Of a stretch of DNA of 64,000 nucleotides, positions 33,859 through 44,204 are shown piece by piece. The notes under the pieces are model-generated. The model was not told where the DNA came from. It saw only the letters and a program-made list of their open reading frames with translations, and ran no database searches. This DNA is from Saprospiraceae bacterium (GTDB lineage: Bacteria > Bacteroidota > Bacteroidia > Chitinophagales > Saprospiraceae). Numbering within the stretch: position 1 is the stretch's first letter; each line of letters begins with the position of its first letter. Location: the NCBI GenBank assembly GCA_029262995.1, contig JAJCYH010000029.1:1-64000 (forward strand), read 5' to 3'. A program made the position numbers and the translations under genes.

Positions 33859-34191
33859 ATGAACATTTTTGTAGCAAAATTAGACTACAATACCTCTGAA
33901 GATACATTAAGAGGACTATTTGAAAACTATGGTACTGTAAGTTCCGTAAAAGTTATCATGGACAAATTCACAGGTAGATCTAAAGGTTTTGGATTTGTTG
34001 AGATGGATGATGATAGCGAAGCAAACAATGCTATTAACAATCTTAACGATTCTGAGGTTGATGGCAGAAACATTGTTGTGAAAGAAGCACAACCAAGAGA
34101 AAGAAGAGACTTCCGAGGCGGTGGAGGTGGTGGTAATGATCGAGGCCGTGGAGGATTCAGAGATAGAGACAGAAGAGATTCAAGATATTAA
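33859..34191 (+). CDS. RRM RNA-binding protein with Gly/Arg-rich tail
   Basis: A 110-residue protein. Residues 1-80 are one RNA recognition motif with RNP2 IFVAKL (3-8) and RNP1 KGFGFVEM (42-49). The tail from about 83 is Gly/Arg/Asp-rich (FRGGGGGGNDRGRGGFRD). This layout is that of cyanobacterial and Bacteroidota Rbp proteins, which bind U-rich RNA and may replace Hfq or cold-shock functions. It is monocistronic, with its own leader and a strong terminator nine bases after the stop. High expression is likely but is inference. Confidence 0.95.
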   Translation: MNIFVAKLDYNTSEDTLRGLFENYGTVSSVKVIMDKFTGRSKGFGFVEMDDDSEANNAINNLNDSEVDGRNIVVKEAQPRERRDFRGGGGGGNDRGRGGFRDRDRRDSRY

Positions 34192-34199
34192 TCTTGTCT

Positions 34200-34228
34200 G
34201 AGGGACTTTTTAGTCCCTCTTTTTTTTT
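34200..34228 (+). terminator. Rho-independent terminator of the RRM gene
   Basis: GAGGGACT (34200-34207), loop TTTT, AGTCCCTC (34212-34219) and nine T. A perfect eight-base stem right after the stop codon. Confidence 0.93.
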
Positions 34229-34308
34229 GCCCAAAATAAAAAATAAGCAAAGAGTTTGTTTCAATATTTGAAAGAAAGGGTCTTTTATCTATTTTCATAA
34301 AAAAAATC

Positions 34309-35397
34309 TTGAAAAAACTAAAAATTGCTATTCTATTCGGAGGCAGATCTACCGAACATGAAATTTCACTTTTATCCGCACAAAATGTAGTTAACGCTCT
34401 TGATAGGGAAAAATATGACCCAGTATTGATTGGAATCGATCGTAGTGGACAATGGCATTACAATGAAAATTCAATCCAGCTCCTTAACATTCAAGACGCA
34501 AAAGCAATAAGCATGACACAACTGGACAATCCAGTAGTTTTTTCACAAAACGCTAATGATCACCATCTCATTTCTTTATCCAACAAAGAAAACTTAGCTT
34601 CTATTGATGTTATTTTTCCAGTATTGCATGGAACTTTTGGTGAAGACGGATCTATTCAAGGTTTAGCTAAATTAGCTAATATTCCATGTGTTGGTTGTGA
34701 TATATTAAGTTCATCTATTGGCATGGACAAAGATATCATGAAACGATTACTTAGAGACTCCAATATCTCAGTGGCCAAATGGCATACTCAGCGAGCAAGT
34801 AACCCTTTGATAAAATTCGATCAATTAACCCCAGTACTTGGAAATAAACTTTTCATCAAACCAGCAAACCTAGGCTCCTCCGTTGGAGTTTCATTTGCTG
34901 ACAATGCCAAAGATTTTGATAAAGCATTGAAACATGCATTAGAATTTGACTCTAAAGTCATTATAGAAGAGAAGATTAAAGGAAGAGAAATTGAATGTGC
35001 CATTCTAGGCAATAGAAACCCAAAAGCTTCACTTCCGGGAGAAGTTGTACCAAAAGATGAATTCTATTCTTTTGACAACAAATACATAGACGAAAGTGGT
35101 GCCCAACTCATCATTCCTGCTGAATTATCAAAAGACCAAATTCAACGCATTCAATCCCTTTGTTTACAAACGTATGAGCTTCTAGAATGTAAAGGCATGG
35201 CACGTGTAGACATATTTCTTGAAGATTCTGGGCACATCGTTATAAATGAAATAAATACAATTCCAGGATTTACCAATATTAGCATGTATCCCAAACTATG
35301 GGAGATTAGTGGAATTAACCAAACCGAATTAATTAGTAATCTTATTGATTTAGCAATTGCCGATTATGAAAACCAAAACAAACTAAGACTTTGTTAA
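34309..35397 (+). CDS. ddl: D-alanine--D-alanine ligase
   Basis: A 362-residue ATP-grasp enzyme that joins two D-Ala for peptidoglycan. Start is TTG at 34309 (MKKLKIAILFGGRSTEHEISLLSA). Landmarks are FGGRSTEHEISL, HGTFGEDGSIQG, the ATP-grasp lid IKPANLGSSVGVS, the ligand loop IEEKIKGREIECAILG, and INEINTIPGFT with the magnesium-binding Glu and Asn. Length matches the longer Ddl type. It stands apart from other cell-wall genes, 80 bases past the RRM terminator. Confidence 0.95.
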   Translation: MKKLKIAILFGGRSTEHEISLLSAQNVVNALDREKYDPVLIGIDRSGQWHYNENSIQLLNIQDAKAISMTQLDNPVVFSQNANDHHLISLSNKENLASIDVIFPVLHGTFGEDGSIQGLAKLANIPCVGCDILSSSIGMDKDIMKRLLRDSNISVAKWHTQRASNPLIKFDQLTPVLGNKLFIKPANLGSSVGVSFADNAKDFDKALKHALEFDSKVIIEEKIKGREIECAILGNRNPKASLPGEVVPKDEFYSFDNKYIDESGAQLIIPAELSKDQIQRIQSLCLQTYELLECKGMARVDIFLEDSGHIVINEINTIPGFTNISMYPKLWEISGINQTELISNLIDLAIADYENQNKLRLC

Positions 35398-35435
35398 AGC
35401 GAAATGTTTTTATTAATTCAATCAACTTAAGATAA

Positions 35436-36929
35436 ATGTTCAATCTAAAATCGTATTTACTTATTGCCTTATTTTTAATTATTGGAAATGACATATATAA
35501 TAACCAAAGCATTACATTAATTGAAGATGAAAACATACTTCTACAACTAAACATCAAAGATCAATCTTCTTTCATAGACTCTCAATGGTTCAGCTTTATT
35601 TTAACCAATAAATCCAACAATCGTCTTTCCATTGAAACTCTGGATTACAATATCAATACTTTTAGTGAAGATGAAAATGGTAATTCCTTATTCAATAAAG
35701 GCATATTCGGTTCAGGTTCAAAATTTGACTTGATCCATTACTTTCATAATAGCAATGACCTGGCAAGTGATGAAAAAGCATTTCATCTAAAACCAAATGA
35801 GAAGCTTGAATTTTGGAAATATGCTGTCAGTAAGGCTAGCCTAACAATAGAAACCATGTTGGTTAAGTCTGAAGAAATATGTGCATTGATTGAAGTTGAT
35901 TTTCAATACAAGATTGAAGGTTCAAAATCTTCTTTATTACATAATGAAGAAGTGATGTGCACTAACTGGAATAAAAGAAATAGATTAGAATCAAATCAAA
36001 TTGCTCAATTTTTTAAATACATTATAAAAGAACCAAGCCTTCGAAACATGTATACGCCTTATCTGTCATTAATGACAGAAATGAGAGAAATATTAGATAT
36101 AATTGATGAACAAATCATTGTTGATGGTATCATTAGTCGTAAAAACCAAAGCAACAATTCAGAAAGAGTTTTATTGTTAAAAGCGCTTCAATACAAAGAA
36201 GCACTGGCCAATAACAACTTAAAAGAACATTACCGTAATTGTATTCAAGATAAATACTGCTATTGGGAACCCGACTTCTATATTTATTGGAATAATGAAC
36301 TTCTAGAAGTATTCCTTGAAAGTAAGGTATTTGCTAACACAAAGGCAACTTTACTAGAAATGCACTCAGAGGAATGGTCCGATTCAGACACATTAAAAAA
36401 TATCATATATAATTACCTGGTTTCGGCATATAATTTTGATTTCAATCAAGAAATAAATAAGATAAATTTCACCAATTGGTACAATAAGATCAAAAACTTA
36501 TCTGTGTCTAGACACTCAAATGTAATTGACTATTTAATTCCTTTGTTAGAGAACAAAACATTCTACCCAATAGAAGATTGGTCCAATTTCGATTCTAGAA
36601 AAATTATCAGTGAAAACGATAAAGACAAAGCCAAAATAATCTATTTCAGAGTATGCGATGTTGCATTCGTTAGCCTACTTCGTGCATTGGACCAGATACA
36701 ACTTAAAAACATTTTTACTAGAAATAAACTTAACCCAGAACTGTATATTGATAAAAAATGGAGAGGCTTTAATGAAAATGCTAAAAAGTCAATAAGGATA
36801 GTTAAACCCTATACGGTTCTGTCTCCAAATCTAAAAATGGCAGAAAAATATTACTACTTGGATCAAGAAAACATAAAAGCTCTCAATCTTTTAATCAAGC
36901 AATACAAAGGTCATAAAAATGAAAAATGA
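35436..36929 (+). CDS. Unknown exported protein
   Basis: A 497-residue protein I do not recognise. Residues 4-18 (LKSYLLIALFLIIGN) look like a signal peptide or anchor. Residues about 30-170 suggest a beta-sandwich (LNIKDQSSFIDSQWFSFILTNKSNNRLSIETL); the rest is helical. No catalytic motif is seen. It starts 38 bases after ddl and its last 11 bases overlap the alpha/beta hydrolase gene, so it heads a three-gene operon with two hydrolases. Confidence 0.75.
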   Translation: MFNLKSYLLIALFLIIGNDIYNNQSITLIEDENILLQLNIKDQSSFIDSQWFSFILTNKSNNRLSIETLDYNINTFSEDENGNSLFNKGIFGSGSKFDLIHYFHNSNDLASDEKAFHLKPNEKLEFWKYAVSKASLTIETMLVKSEEICALIEVDFQYKIEGSKSSLLHNEEVMCTNWNKRNRLESNQIAQFFKYIIKEPSLRNMYTPYLSLMTEMREILDIIDEQIIVDGIISRKNQSNNSERVLLLKALQYKEALANNNLKEHYRNCIQDKYCYWEPDFYIYWNNELLEVFLESKVFANTKATLLEMHSEEWSDSDTLKNIIYNYLVSAYNFDFNQEINKINFTNWYNKIKNLSVSRHSNVIDYLIPLLENKTFYPIEDWSNFDSRKIISENDKDKAKIIYFRVCDVAFVSLLRALDQIQLKNIFTRNKLNPELYIDKKWRGFNENAKKSIRIVKPYTVLSPNLKMAEKYYYLDQENIKALNLLIKQYKGHKNEK

Positions 36930-37881
36930 TATCATTCTCGTTCTTAGTATCTTAATATACTCCATAACAGCATACACTCAATCCGTTAATAATAATATTA
37001 ATGAAGCTGTATCTCTAACTACTGAAGAGGGCACTCTTCATGGCACCTTACTGACTAAAAACTCTGATCATCCTATACCTCTTGTAATATTTATTTCTGG
37101 ATCTGGGCCAACAGATCGTGATGGAAATCAAGCAAATCTAAAAACAGATTGCTTCAAGCAATTGGCCAATCATCTAATAGAACAAGAAGTAGCTAGCTTG
37201 AGGTTTGACAAGAGATATATCGGTCAAAGTACGGAATTCAGCAAAGATGTTTCAGATATTCTGTTTGATGACTTCGTGAAAGATATTAGCAACTGGATCA
37301 TCAAATATTTGGATGACCCCAGGTTTTCGAAAATATTGGTTATGGGCCATTCTCTGGGTGCTCTAATGGGTATTCTTGCTATTGACAACCTTCAAGTTGA
37401 TGGATTTATTTCAATAGCAGGTCCTTCAAACAAACTTTCACAAACACTATATGACCAACTCTATAATCAATCTCCCTTTCTTGCTAAAGGGGCCAAACCA
37501 ATAATCGATTCTATTGAAGCTGGGCACCAGGTAAAAGAAGTTCACCCACTCTTGAGTAATATTTTTCCTAAATATTTACATAATTATTTGAGCACTGTTT
37601 TTAAGTACAATCCTGCTCAAGAAATAGGAAAACTGGATCTACCTATACTTATAATTCAAGGAACAACAGATATCCAAGTTACGGTCGAAGATGCCGAAAA
37701 TTTACATGAAAACAGTCGTAATTCTACACTTCATATTATTGAAAACATGAATCATATCTTGAAGGAGGCTCCACTAGACAGGATCGAAAATATTGCTACC
37801 TACAATCAACCAGAATTGGAAATTAATCCAAAAGTTTCGGACCTTATAGTTCAATTCATCATGAACCTAAATCAACAATAA
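36919..37881 (+). CDS. Exported alpha/beta hydrolase
   Basis: A 320-residue enzyme with a signal peptide (IILVLSILIYSITAYTQS). The N-terminal beta part TLHGTLLTKNSDHPIPLVIFISGSGPTDRDGN holds the oxyanion loop SGSGPTDRDG typical of the esterase/dipeptidyl-peptidase-like family, the nucleophile elbow is GHSLGALMG, and IIQGTTDIQV and NMNHILKEA supply the Asp and His. It is likely periplasmic. The stop overlaps the start of the S10 peptidase by one base (TAATG). The substrate is unknown. Confidence 0.88.
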   Translation: MKNDIILVLSILIYSITAYTQSVNNNINEAVSLTTEEGTLHGTLLTKNSDHPIPLVIFISGSGPTDRDGNQANLKTDCFKQLANHLIEQEVASLRFDKRYIGQSTEFSKDVSDILFDDFVKDISNWIIKYLDDPRFSKILVMGHSLGALMGILAIDNLQVDGFISIAGPSNKLSQTLYDQLYNQSPFLAKGAKPIIDSIEAGHQVKEVHPLLSNIFPKYLHNYLSTVFKYNPAQEIGKLDLPILIIQGTTDIQVTVEDAENLHENSRNSTLHIIENMNHILKEAPLDRIENIATYNQPELEINPKVSDLIVQFIMNLNQQ

Positions 37882-39359
37882 TGAAAAATATTATTTATAG
37901 CGTTTCATTGTTTAGCCTACTATTTTTAGGCAACACAGCTCAATCGCAAGATATAAAACTTGAAGCCGAAAGCCAAGAAGTAACACAGAACGAAACCATA
38001 ATTAATGGCAAACCGATTAAATACCAAGCCATATGTGGCACACATCCAGTGTGGGACAAGGATGGAAAAACCATCGCCAGTTTGTTCTTCACTTATTATC
38101 AAAGAACCGATATAGAAGATGTATCCAATAGGCCATTGTTGATTTCATTTAATGGTGGACCAGGGAGTGCATCTGTTTGGATGCATATTGCTTATACGGG
38201 TCCGAAAATTCTTAAAATAGATGATGAAGGTTACCCGATTCAACCCTATGGTATAAAAGACAATGCTTATTCAGTATTGGATGTCGCTGATATAGTATAC
38301 ATCAATCCCATAAATACCGGGTATTCAAGAATACTTTCCGAAGATGCTAAAAAAGAAAGCTTCTTTGGCGTTAATAATGACATTAAATATCTAGCAGAAT
38401 GGATAAATAGTTTTGTGACAAAAAGCAACAGATGGACTTCTCCTAAATTTTTGATTGGCGAAAGCTATGGAACAACAAGAGTATCTGGTCTGTCACTGGA
38501 ACTACAAAACGTACAATGGATGTATCTAAATGGTGTAATTCTTGTTTCACCAACTGATCTTGGCATTAAAAGAGATGGTCCTGTAAAGTCGGCCAACAGA
38601 CTTCCCTATTACGCCGCTACGGCCTGGTATCACCAAAAGTTAATACCTGAACTCCAATCAAAGTCATTAGAGGAACTTCTTACAGAGGTAGAAGAATATT
38701 CAATAGACAAATATATTCCAGCACTGGCCAAAGGTTCGTTCTTGGGCAAAAGTGAAAAAAGAAGAATTGCAAATCAAATCTCTAAATACTCTGGCCTTTC
38801 TGTTAAAAGCGTTTTGCAGAACAATCTAAATGTTTCAAGTTCATTTTTCTGGAAAGACCTTCTTCGTGATGAAGGCTTTACTGTAGGCAGATTAGATTCA
38901 AGATACAAAGGCATCGATAAACAAGATGCTGGTATTCGACCAGATTATAATTCAGAACTTACTTCTTGGCTACACGCCTTTACACCAGCAATTAATTATT
39001 ATATACGGGAGATTCTAAACTACAAAACAGATATCAAATATAATATGTTTGGACCAGTCAGTCCATGGGATAGAACCAATGATAATACTGGAGAAAACCT
39101 GCGTCAGGCTATGGCTCAAAACCCCTATTTGAATGTAATGGTACAAAGTGGATACTTTGATGGTGCCACTAATTATTTTGATGGCAAATATAACCTTTGG
39201 CAACTAGACCCAAGTGGTCGAATGAATCACAGACTTAGCTTTAAAGCCTACGAGAGTGGTCATATGATGTACTTGAGGGCAGAAGATCTCAAGTCCTCAA
39301 ATGAAGACTTGAGACAATTTATTCTTAATAGTTTGACCACTAAACCTGCAAGGTATTAG
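37881..39359 (+). CDS. S10-family serine carboxypeptidase
   Basis: A 492-residue exported peptidase (signal to NTAQSQ). The S10 marks are complete: FNGGPGSASVWMH, INPINTGYSR, the nucleophile motif GESYGTTR, VQSGYFDGATNYF with the Asp and YESGHMMYL with the His. Such enzymes remove C-terminal residues from peptides and are uncommon in bacteria outside Bacteroidota and a few other groups. It is translationally coupled to the hydrolase before it. It ends eight bases before the converging T9SS protein gene. Confidence 0.93.
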   Translation: MKNIIYSVSLFSLLFLGNTAQSQDIKLEAESQEVTQNETIINGKPIKYQAICGTHPVWDKDGKTIASLFFTYYQRTDIEDVSNRPLLISFNGGPGSASVWMHIAYTGPKILKIDDEGYPIQPYGIKDNAYSVLDVADIVYINPINTGYSRILSEDAKKESFFGVNNDIKYLAEWINSFVTKSNRWTSPKFLIGESYGTTRVSGLSLELQNVQWMYLNGVILVSPTDLGIKRDGPVKSANRLPYYAATAWYHQKLIPELQSKSLEELLTEVEEYSIDKYIPALAKGSFLGKSEKRRIANQISKYSGLSVKSVLQNNLNVSSSFFWKDLLRDEGFTVGRLDSRYKGIDKQDAGIRPDYNSELTSWLHAFTPAINYYIREILNYKTDIKYNMFGPVSPWDRTNDNTGENLRQAMAQNPYLNVMVQSGYFDGATNYFDGKYNLWQLDPSGRMNHRLSFKAYESGHMMYLRAEDLKSSNEDLRQFILNSLTTKPARY

Positions 39360-39367
39360 TCTATATT

Positions 39368-42300
39368 TTATTGCCTCAAAACTCTATACAGTCTATTGTC
39401 TTTTGCATTTTCAATTTTAAGATAATACGAACCTATAGGATAATGGTACAATGACATTATTCCTAAATGATAATCATTATATCTTGAAAGTTTAGACTTT
39501 TGGATCAATCGACCTGTATTATCAAACAATGAAATATCTATATTATAATCTGATTTATCCCAACCTTCTAGGATTATTCTAAATACACCATCGGTAGGGT
39601 TAGGATAAACCCGAAGTACAGAATTAATAATTAAATCCTCAATGCCTACAATATTACCAACTCTTACAATATCCTCAAAGATACAACCAAGAGAATCTTT
39701 AACCAAAATATCATATTCTCCTATGGATAATCCAGTAAAGACATTATCGTCAGAAAAATTAATCCCTCCATCTATACTATAACTTAATGGACCAATTTCT
39801 CCACCAGCAACAATTGTTATTTGTCCATCAGAACTATTAATATCAATTTCTGGCAAGACTTCTAATAATACTGAAAGTTGACACTCTTGAACTTCCACCT
39901 CAATGGACTCACTGCAATTGTTAGCTCCATTAACAATAACTGTATACGTACCTGGCTCTAAATCAGAAAAAACATTAGAAGTTTGAATCGACTGACCATC
40001 ATTGATGCTATATGAAAATGGTCCCAAACCATTTAATACTTCTACCATGATGAAACCATCATTTAAGCCTACACCTGTACTAGGTGACGAATTTGCATTT
40101 AATGATATTGAACAAATAAATGTTGCACAGAATTCATTAATCTCTTCATTTCCAAAATTCACATCCATCAACTTGGCAAGTATTAATCCATTGTTATCAA
40201 TAATCTGATAATCACCTGAAACTCCATTAAAGCTTATTCCATCACCATAACTATCCCTTAGAATAAATCGGTAACATTCCTTTGGATCAAGGCAAACAGA
40301 TGCTTCGATAAGCTCCTGTGCCTGCTGTCTTTCATAGGGCCCTCCTGATGCAAGCTCCATTCCTGAAGAATCTTCTATAACCCATGATGTCTCATCAGCA
40401 TAATCATCCAGTAGTAACACAACATTAGCCAGGAACCCATCAGAAATAGATTGCAAGCTAAAATTCAGTTCATTGTTTAATAAAAAAGTATCATTTAGCA
40501 TATTTACACTTAACACCTTAGCCGTAATCTCGTTATTTCCTTCAACTAAATTGTCGATAGGAATATTAAACAATTCATTATCGTCGGTAGATAAACTGCC
40601 GCTATAAATAAAATTAGATGGTTGTCCATCATTTACCGAGATTTCTATATCAGCAAATTTAATTGTATCAAATCCAATATTAGTTAAACCCAATCCAATA
40701 GTAGTAGCAGTACCACAAACAACATTTTCAAAGATTTTAACTGAAGAAAGTGACAGATCTATATCTGCCAAATTTTTAACTCTGGCAGAAACAGTATCAT
40801 TAAATACTGCCTTATCCTTTGGATGTGAAGTATATATTATGAAATCATAATCTCCAACGTTAGATAAATCTGCAGTTTGCGAAAATTGATGCACATAAAC
40901 GCTGTCTGGTTGAAGATCAAAAACAACATTTTCTTCAAATCCAATATTACCATTAGTGATGTATCCTACGATAAATGAATCAACAGGATTTAAACCTAAA
41001 TTTTTTACTTCTATTTCAACAAGCTCAGATCCACTCAAATTAAAATTTGTCAAGGGAGATTTAAAACTCAATGGTCCAATATCGAAAGTATCTTTTGAAA
41101 TTTCATAAGCAACAATTCTTGTCCTTGAACCATTAACGCCCCCATATTCAGAAGTATACCAAAAAGTTTTATCATTTACAGGATCAACTGTCATATGTGC
41201 GTAGTCGCCAAACCTAGTACCGTCATTAATGGCACCTAAACCATCTACGACAACATACTCATCTACAGTCATCATGCCTAATGAATCTCCAGATCGCCTT
41301 CCAGTATACCTGATGCCAGCAAAAGTTGTATCATTGGCTACATTAAAAGCTAAAGCAATATTGCCTGAACCATCCATTGCTATTCCTCCCATAAACCTAT
41401 GCAATCCATCATCTGGCGCATAAGTACCTTCCTGATAAACATACCAGTCTTGAGTATTGTCTCTACGTAACTCCATCCACCGGATACCTGATAGATTATT
41501 ACCATCGGTGACATCAGTTATAAAATTGAGAACTATAGATTCATGAGTTCCAAAGTTTCTGTAATGAGTTTGGTTCATTATGGTTTCAGGTATACCATCC
41601 AAACCTAAAGTTGCGGGTTGGGGTATGCAAGAAAAGAAAAATCCTGCTTCGGCACATGGATATGAATCATAAGGAGAAACTTCTAAACTTAATTGGGACC
41701 AAGCTGTATTATTTTCATTTTCCCAATCCAGAGCTAAGGAAAATATTTCCAATTGATCTTCAGCCTGTCCCGTATTCCAACTTGCATCATTAAGAGAAAG
41801 TACGATAGGTCCTCTATCTGAAGGTGGAGGTGTTTTACCCGTCCAATCAACAGGAGTTGCAACAAAAAATCCTGCTTCGGTTTGAGTGGATCCTGGGAAC
41901 GACACACGTTGTATACTCACTATCTCCTCTCCCGCCAACATTTCCTCTCTATTGATAAAATATCCATGCAGAACTCCGCCACCTTGCTCATTGGTAGTTA
42001 CGGAATAGCAATTATTCCAAACAGCATATTTAGGGTAATCGGGAAATGAAGGTGTACTGAAATTATAAACATCATAAGATCCCATTGGATCGCTTGTTAC
42101 TGAGATGGCTACCAGCAACTGATTAGAGGCCGCTGAAAAACCAGCTGGAAATTCTGTAATTATCCATCTATCTTGTTCTTGATCATACAAAATTATAGGA
42201 TCACCACCTGAATTAAATCCAAGGGGTGTCCACAGGGTGTTAGCAGCAAACTGTTCAACTAATTCGCCTGTTACCTTATCAAATAATCCAATATCTGTAA

Positions 42301-42718
42301 TATTAATGGCTTGCATATAGTAATCCAATCCCACGTCCCCAGAAGGGTCTTGTGGTGATGTACCGTCAATCAAACCATCTCTATTAATTAATGGTTCTAT
42401 AAGAAATGACTTGTTCTTAAGGAAAGAACTCTGTCTTATTTTATCGACTCCTCCATGGTGTTGTTTTCCTACAACTTCTCTATTGGGATATCTTCCTACA
42501 AAGTTCCTTGGCGGTATAATCATATTTTTATAAGCCTTCTTTTTATTAGAACTGGTTGTTTTTCTCCGTACCAATTCATTCAAAGGAGCTGTCCTTCCTA
42601 GTTTGATGGCATAACTTGTCTGGACTTCTGTAGGGACAGGTTTTGAATCTTGCGCTATTGTACTATTTACGATGATACAATTGAACGATAACAACAATAA
42701 AGATTTAAAGATATTCAT
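39368..42718 (-). CDS. Large T9SS type A exported protein with SprB-like repeats
   Basis: A 1116-residue protein with signal peptide (to TIAQ). The N-terminal 500 residues form a domain with PLINRDGLIDGTSPQDPSGDVGL, RWIITEFPAG and VWNNCYSVTTNEQGGGV, likely a beta-propeller-like exported domain. Middle parts resemble CARDB/Ig-like sandwiches (PLTNFNLSGSELVEIEVKNLG). Two SprB-like units follow (GPFSYSINDGQ...GTYTVIVNGANNCS and the next). The end VLRVYPNPTDGVFRIIL...YLKIENAKDNRLYRVLRQ is a type A sorting domain. The start region NRDGLIDG carries possible calcium-binding residues. Role unknown; a small lipoprotein gene precedes it by 27 bases. Confidence 0.88.
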   Translation of the reverse strand: MNIFKSLLLLSFNCIIVNSTIAQDSKPVPTEVQTSYAIKLGRTAPLNELVRRKTTSSNKKKAYKNMIIPPRNFVGRYPNREVVGKQHHGGVDKIRQSSFLKNKSFLIEPLINRDGLIDGTSPQDPSGDVGLDYYMQAINITDIGLFDKVTGELVEQFAANTLWTPLGFNSGGDPIILYDQEQDRWIITEFPAGFSAASNQLLVAISVTSDPMGSYDVYNFSTPSFPDYPKYAVWNNCYSVTTNEQGGGVLHGYFINREEMLAGEEIVSIQRVSFPGSTQTEAGFFVATPVDWTGKTPPPSDRGPIVLSLNDASWNTGQAEDQLEIFSLALDWENENNTAWSQLSLEVSPYDSYPCAEAGFFFSCIPQPATLGLDGIPETIMNQTHYRNFGTHESIVLNFITDVTDGNNLSGIRWMELRRDNTQDWYVYQEGTYAPDDGLHRFMGGIAMDGSGNIALAFNVANDTTFAGIRYTGRRSGDSLGMMTVDEYVVVDGLGAINDGTRFGDYAHMTVDPVNDKTFWYTSEYGGVNGSRTRIVAYEISKDTFDIGPLSFKSPLTNFNLSGSELVEIEVKNLGLNPVDSFIVGYITNGNIGFEENVVFDLQPDSVYVHQFSQTADLSNVGDYDFIIYTSHPKDKAVFNDTVSARVKNLADIDLSLSSVKIFENVVCGTATTIGLGLTNIGFDTIKFADIEISVNDGQPSNFIYSGSLSTDDNELFNIPIDNLVEGNNEITAKVLSVNMLNDTFLLNNELNFSLQSISDGFLANVVLLLDDYADETSWVIEDSSGMELASGGPYERQQAQELIEASVCLDPKECYRFILRDSYGDGISFNGVSGDYQIIDNNGLILAKLMDVNFGNEEINEFCATFICSISLNANSSPSTGVGLNDGFIMVEVLNGLGPFSYSINDGQSIQTSNVFSDLEPGTYTVIVNGANNCSESIEVEVQECQLSVLLEVLPEIDINSSDGQITIVAGGEIGPLSYSIDGGINFSDDNVFTGLSIGEYDILVKDSLGCIFEDIVRVGNIVGIEDLIINSVLRVYPNPTDGVFRIILEGWDKSDYNIDISLFDNTGRLIQKSKLSRYNDYHLGIMSLYHYPIGSYYLKIENAKDNRLYRVLRQ

Positions 42719-42745
42719 ATCAGATATTATGGAAAGGAAATAAAA

Positions 42746-43129
42746 TTATTTTACATCTACATTTTTCTTAGGACTACTTTCAAGTCCTTGAGCCATCATA
42801 ATTTGATATTCCAATGCCTCTGCTGAGTATACTTTTTTGGATTTATTTAATTTTTTCAACAAATTGTCAAGGCTGATTTTATCACTATCATATTGAAATA
42901 AATGTTGGTTTTTTGATTTGCTTGCCACAGCCAAATGCTCTAAAGAATACTTTATAAAATCTGTCTCAAGATCCGAAACCAATGTTGCATTAAGAAGTGT
43001 CACCAATACCTTTCCCCTGAATTGCTCTGGAATTTCGGGACGACTATCTGAACTTGTAATCTCCTTATTGCTTTTGCAAGCAGAAAACAAACAAACAATA
43101 ATGCATAGGTATATTATATTTTTGATCAT
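42746..43129 (-). CDS. Small lipoprotein of unknown function
   Basis: A 127-residue protein with a clear lipoprotein signal (IIYLCIIVCLFSAC). The middle FRGKVLVTLLNATLVSDLETDFIKYSLEHLAVASKSKNQHLFQYD resembles a compact alpha/beta fold, and residues about 90-115 (LNKSKKVYSAEALEYQIM) recall the strand-helix end of subtilase-type prodomains, but this is not secure. It precedes the 1116-residue T9SS protein by 27 bases and is probably cotranscribed with it. Confidence 0.75.
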   Translation of the reverse strand: MIKNIIYLCIIVCLFSACKSNKEITSSDSRPEIPEQFRGKVLVTLLNATLVSDLETDFIKYSLEHLAVASKSKNQHLFQYDSDKISLDNLLKKLNKSKKVYSAEALEYQIMMAQGLESSPKKNVDVK

Positions 43130-43277
43130 GTGTCAATTAAATTTGGTTGGAAAGTTATTGCTTTCTTACAATAAAGAAAACATATTAAAAGAATTTTGGA
43201 ATGATTACAGGCATTAAATGGTTGAATTGTCATTAAAATATGAATTAATGGTCTACTTATAGTGCAGTTATTAAGCC

Positions 43278-44198
43278 TTAAGATTTAGCATTATTCAACT
43301 TAAAGTTTTTCAGGAATTCGTGGTTTGAATATTCGAATTCAGCTTTAATCAAATTGAATTGTTCGTGAATATCTTCATTTGTTGATATTCCAAATAACTT
43401 TTTTAATCTATAAAAGTGAGAGCTAGGAATGTTTTTGATCGATCGCTTAAGTTTATGATTTTCATAATTTTTGCCAATCACTTCGAAAAAATTCCTGTAT
43501 GACAGGTTTTCAGTAATACAAATATATCTTCTATTATCATGACGTTCATCTAAAGACTCAACAACAGATTCTGCAAGTTCATTTATTTGTATAAACCCAT
43601 TACTTCCCATTTTTACAGATGCATCTAAGTTTCTCCATTGAGAAATATTATACAAGACACTACCTTCAGAAAGTTTTCCAAGAGCTATGCCAGAATGTAA
43701 AATAACTACATTCATCCCCTCAGCCCAAGCACGCCACACCTCTTGTTCTTCAAGGAATATATTGTTTAAACAAGTGTTCAGTTGTTTTGAATTAAAGTCA
43801 GAGTTCTCATCAATTATATCCTTATTTGGTGAAGACTTCAATATAGAAGCAGAGCTCAAATAAATCATCTTTTTTACTTGTGCAAACAAAGCTATATTAA
43901 CAATATGTTCAGTCAAGCTTTTACTTTTTTTAAATAAGGACTCCTTATGTGCTGTTTCAAACAATCCTGGCATTCCAGCATGAATGATAGCTGACATCTG
44001 TTTGAATAATTCGATAGTACTATCAATTTCAAATAAATCCAAATCATGAACAATCACCTTTGAATTGTTAAGAGGACTTATTTCTGATATTAATGATTGT
44101 GATGCGATAACATGAGTTTCATAAGAAGTAGTACTAAGTACTTCAAGAATAGAAGTGCCCATTTCTGTTTCAATACCAATCAATAATATTTTATCCAA
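43278..44198 (-). CDS. SDR-type NAD(P)-binding epimerase-like protein
   Basis: A 306-residue protein of the extended short-chain dehydrogenase family. The Rossmann start ILLIGIETEMGTSILEVL has GxxTxxG where GxxGxxG is usual, so the middle Gly is Thr. IYLSSASIL is the strand with the catalytic Ser region; the expected YxxxK is not evident (the segment reads NIFLEEQEVW). Both changes suggest a non-catalytic or altered enzyme. It starts six bases past the AnmK stop, so the two are cotranscribed. Confidence 0.78.
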   Translation of the reverse strand: MDKILLIGIETEMGTSILEVLSTTSYETHVIASQSLISEISPLNNSKVIVHDLDLFEIDSTIELFKQMSAIIHAGMPGLFETAHKESLFKKSKSLTEHIVNIALFAQVKKMIYLSSASILKSSPNKDIIDENSDFNSKQLNTCLNNIFLEEQEVWRAWAEGMNVVILHSGIALGKLSEGSVLYNISQWRNLDASVKMGSNGFIQINELAESVVESLDERHDNRRYICITENLSYRNFFEVIGKNYENHKLKRSIKNIPSSHFYRLKKLFGISTNEDIHEQFNLIKAEFEYSNHEFLKNFKLNNAKS

Positions 44199-44204
44199 TG
44201 ATTG

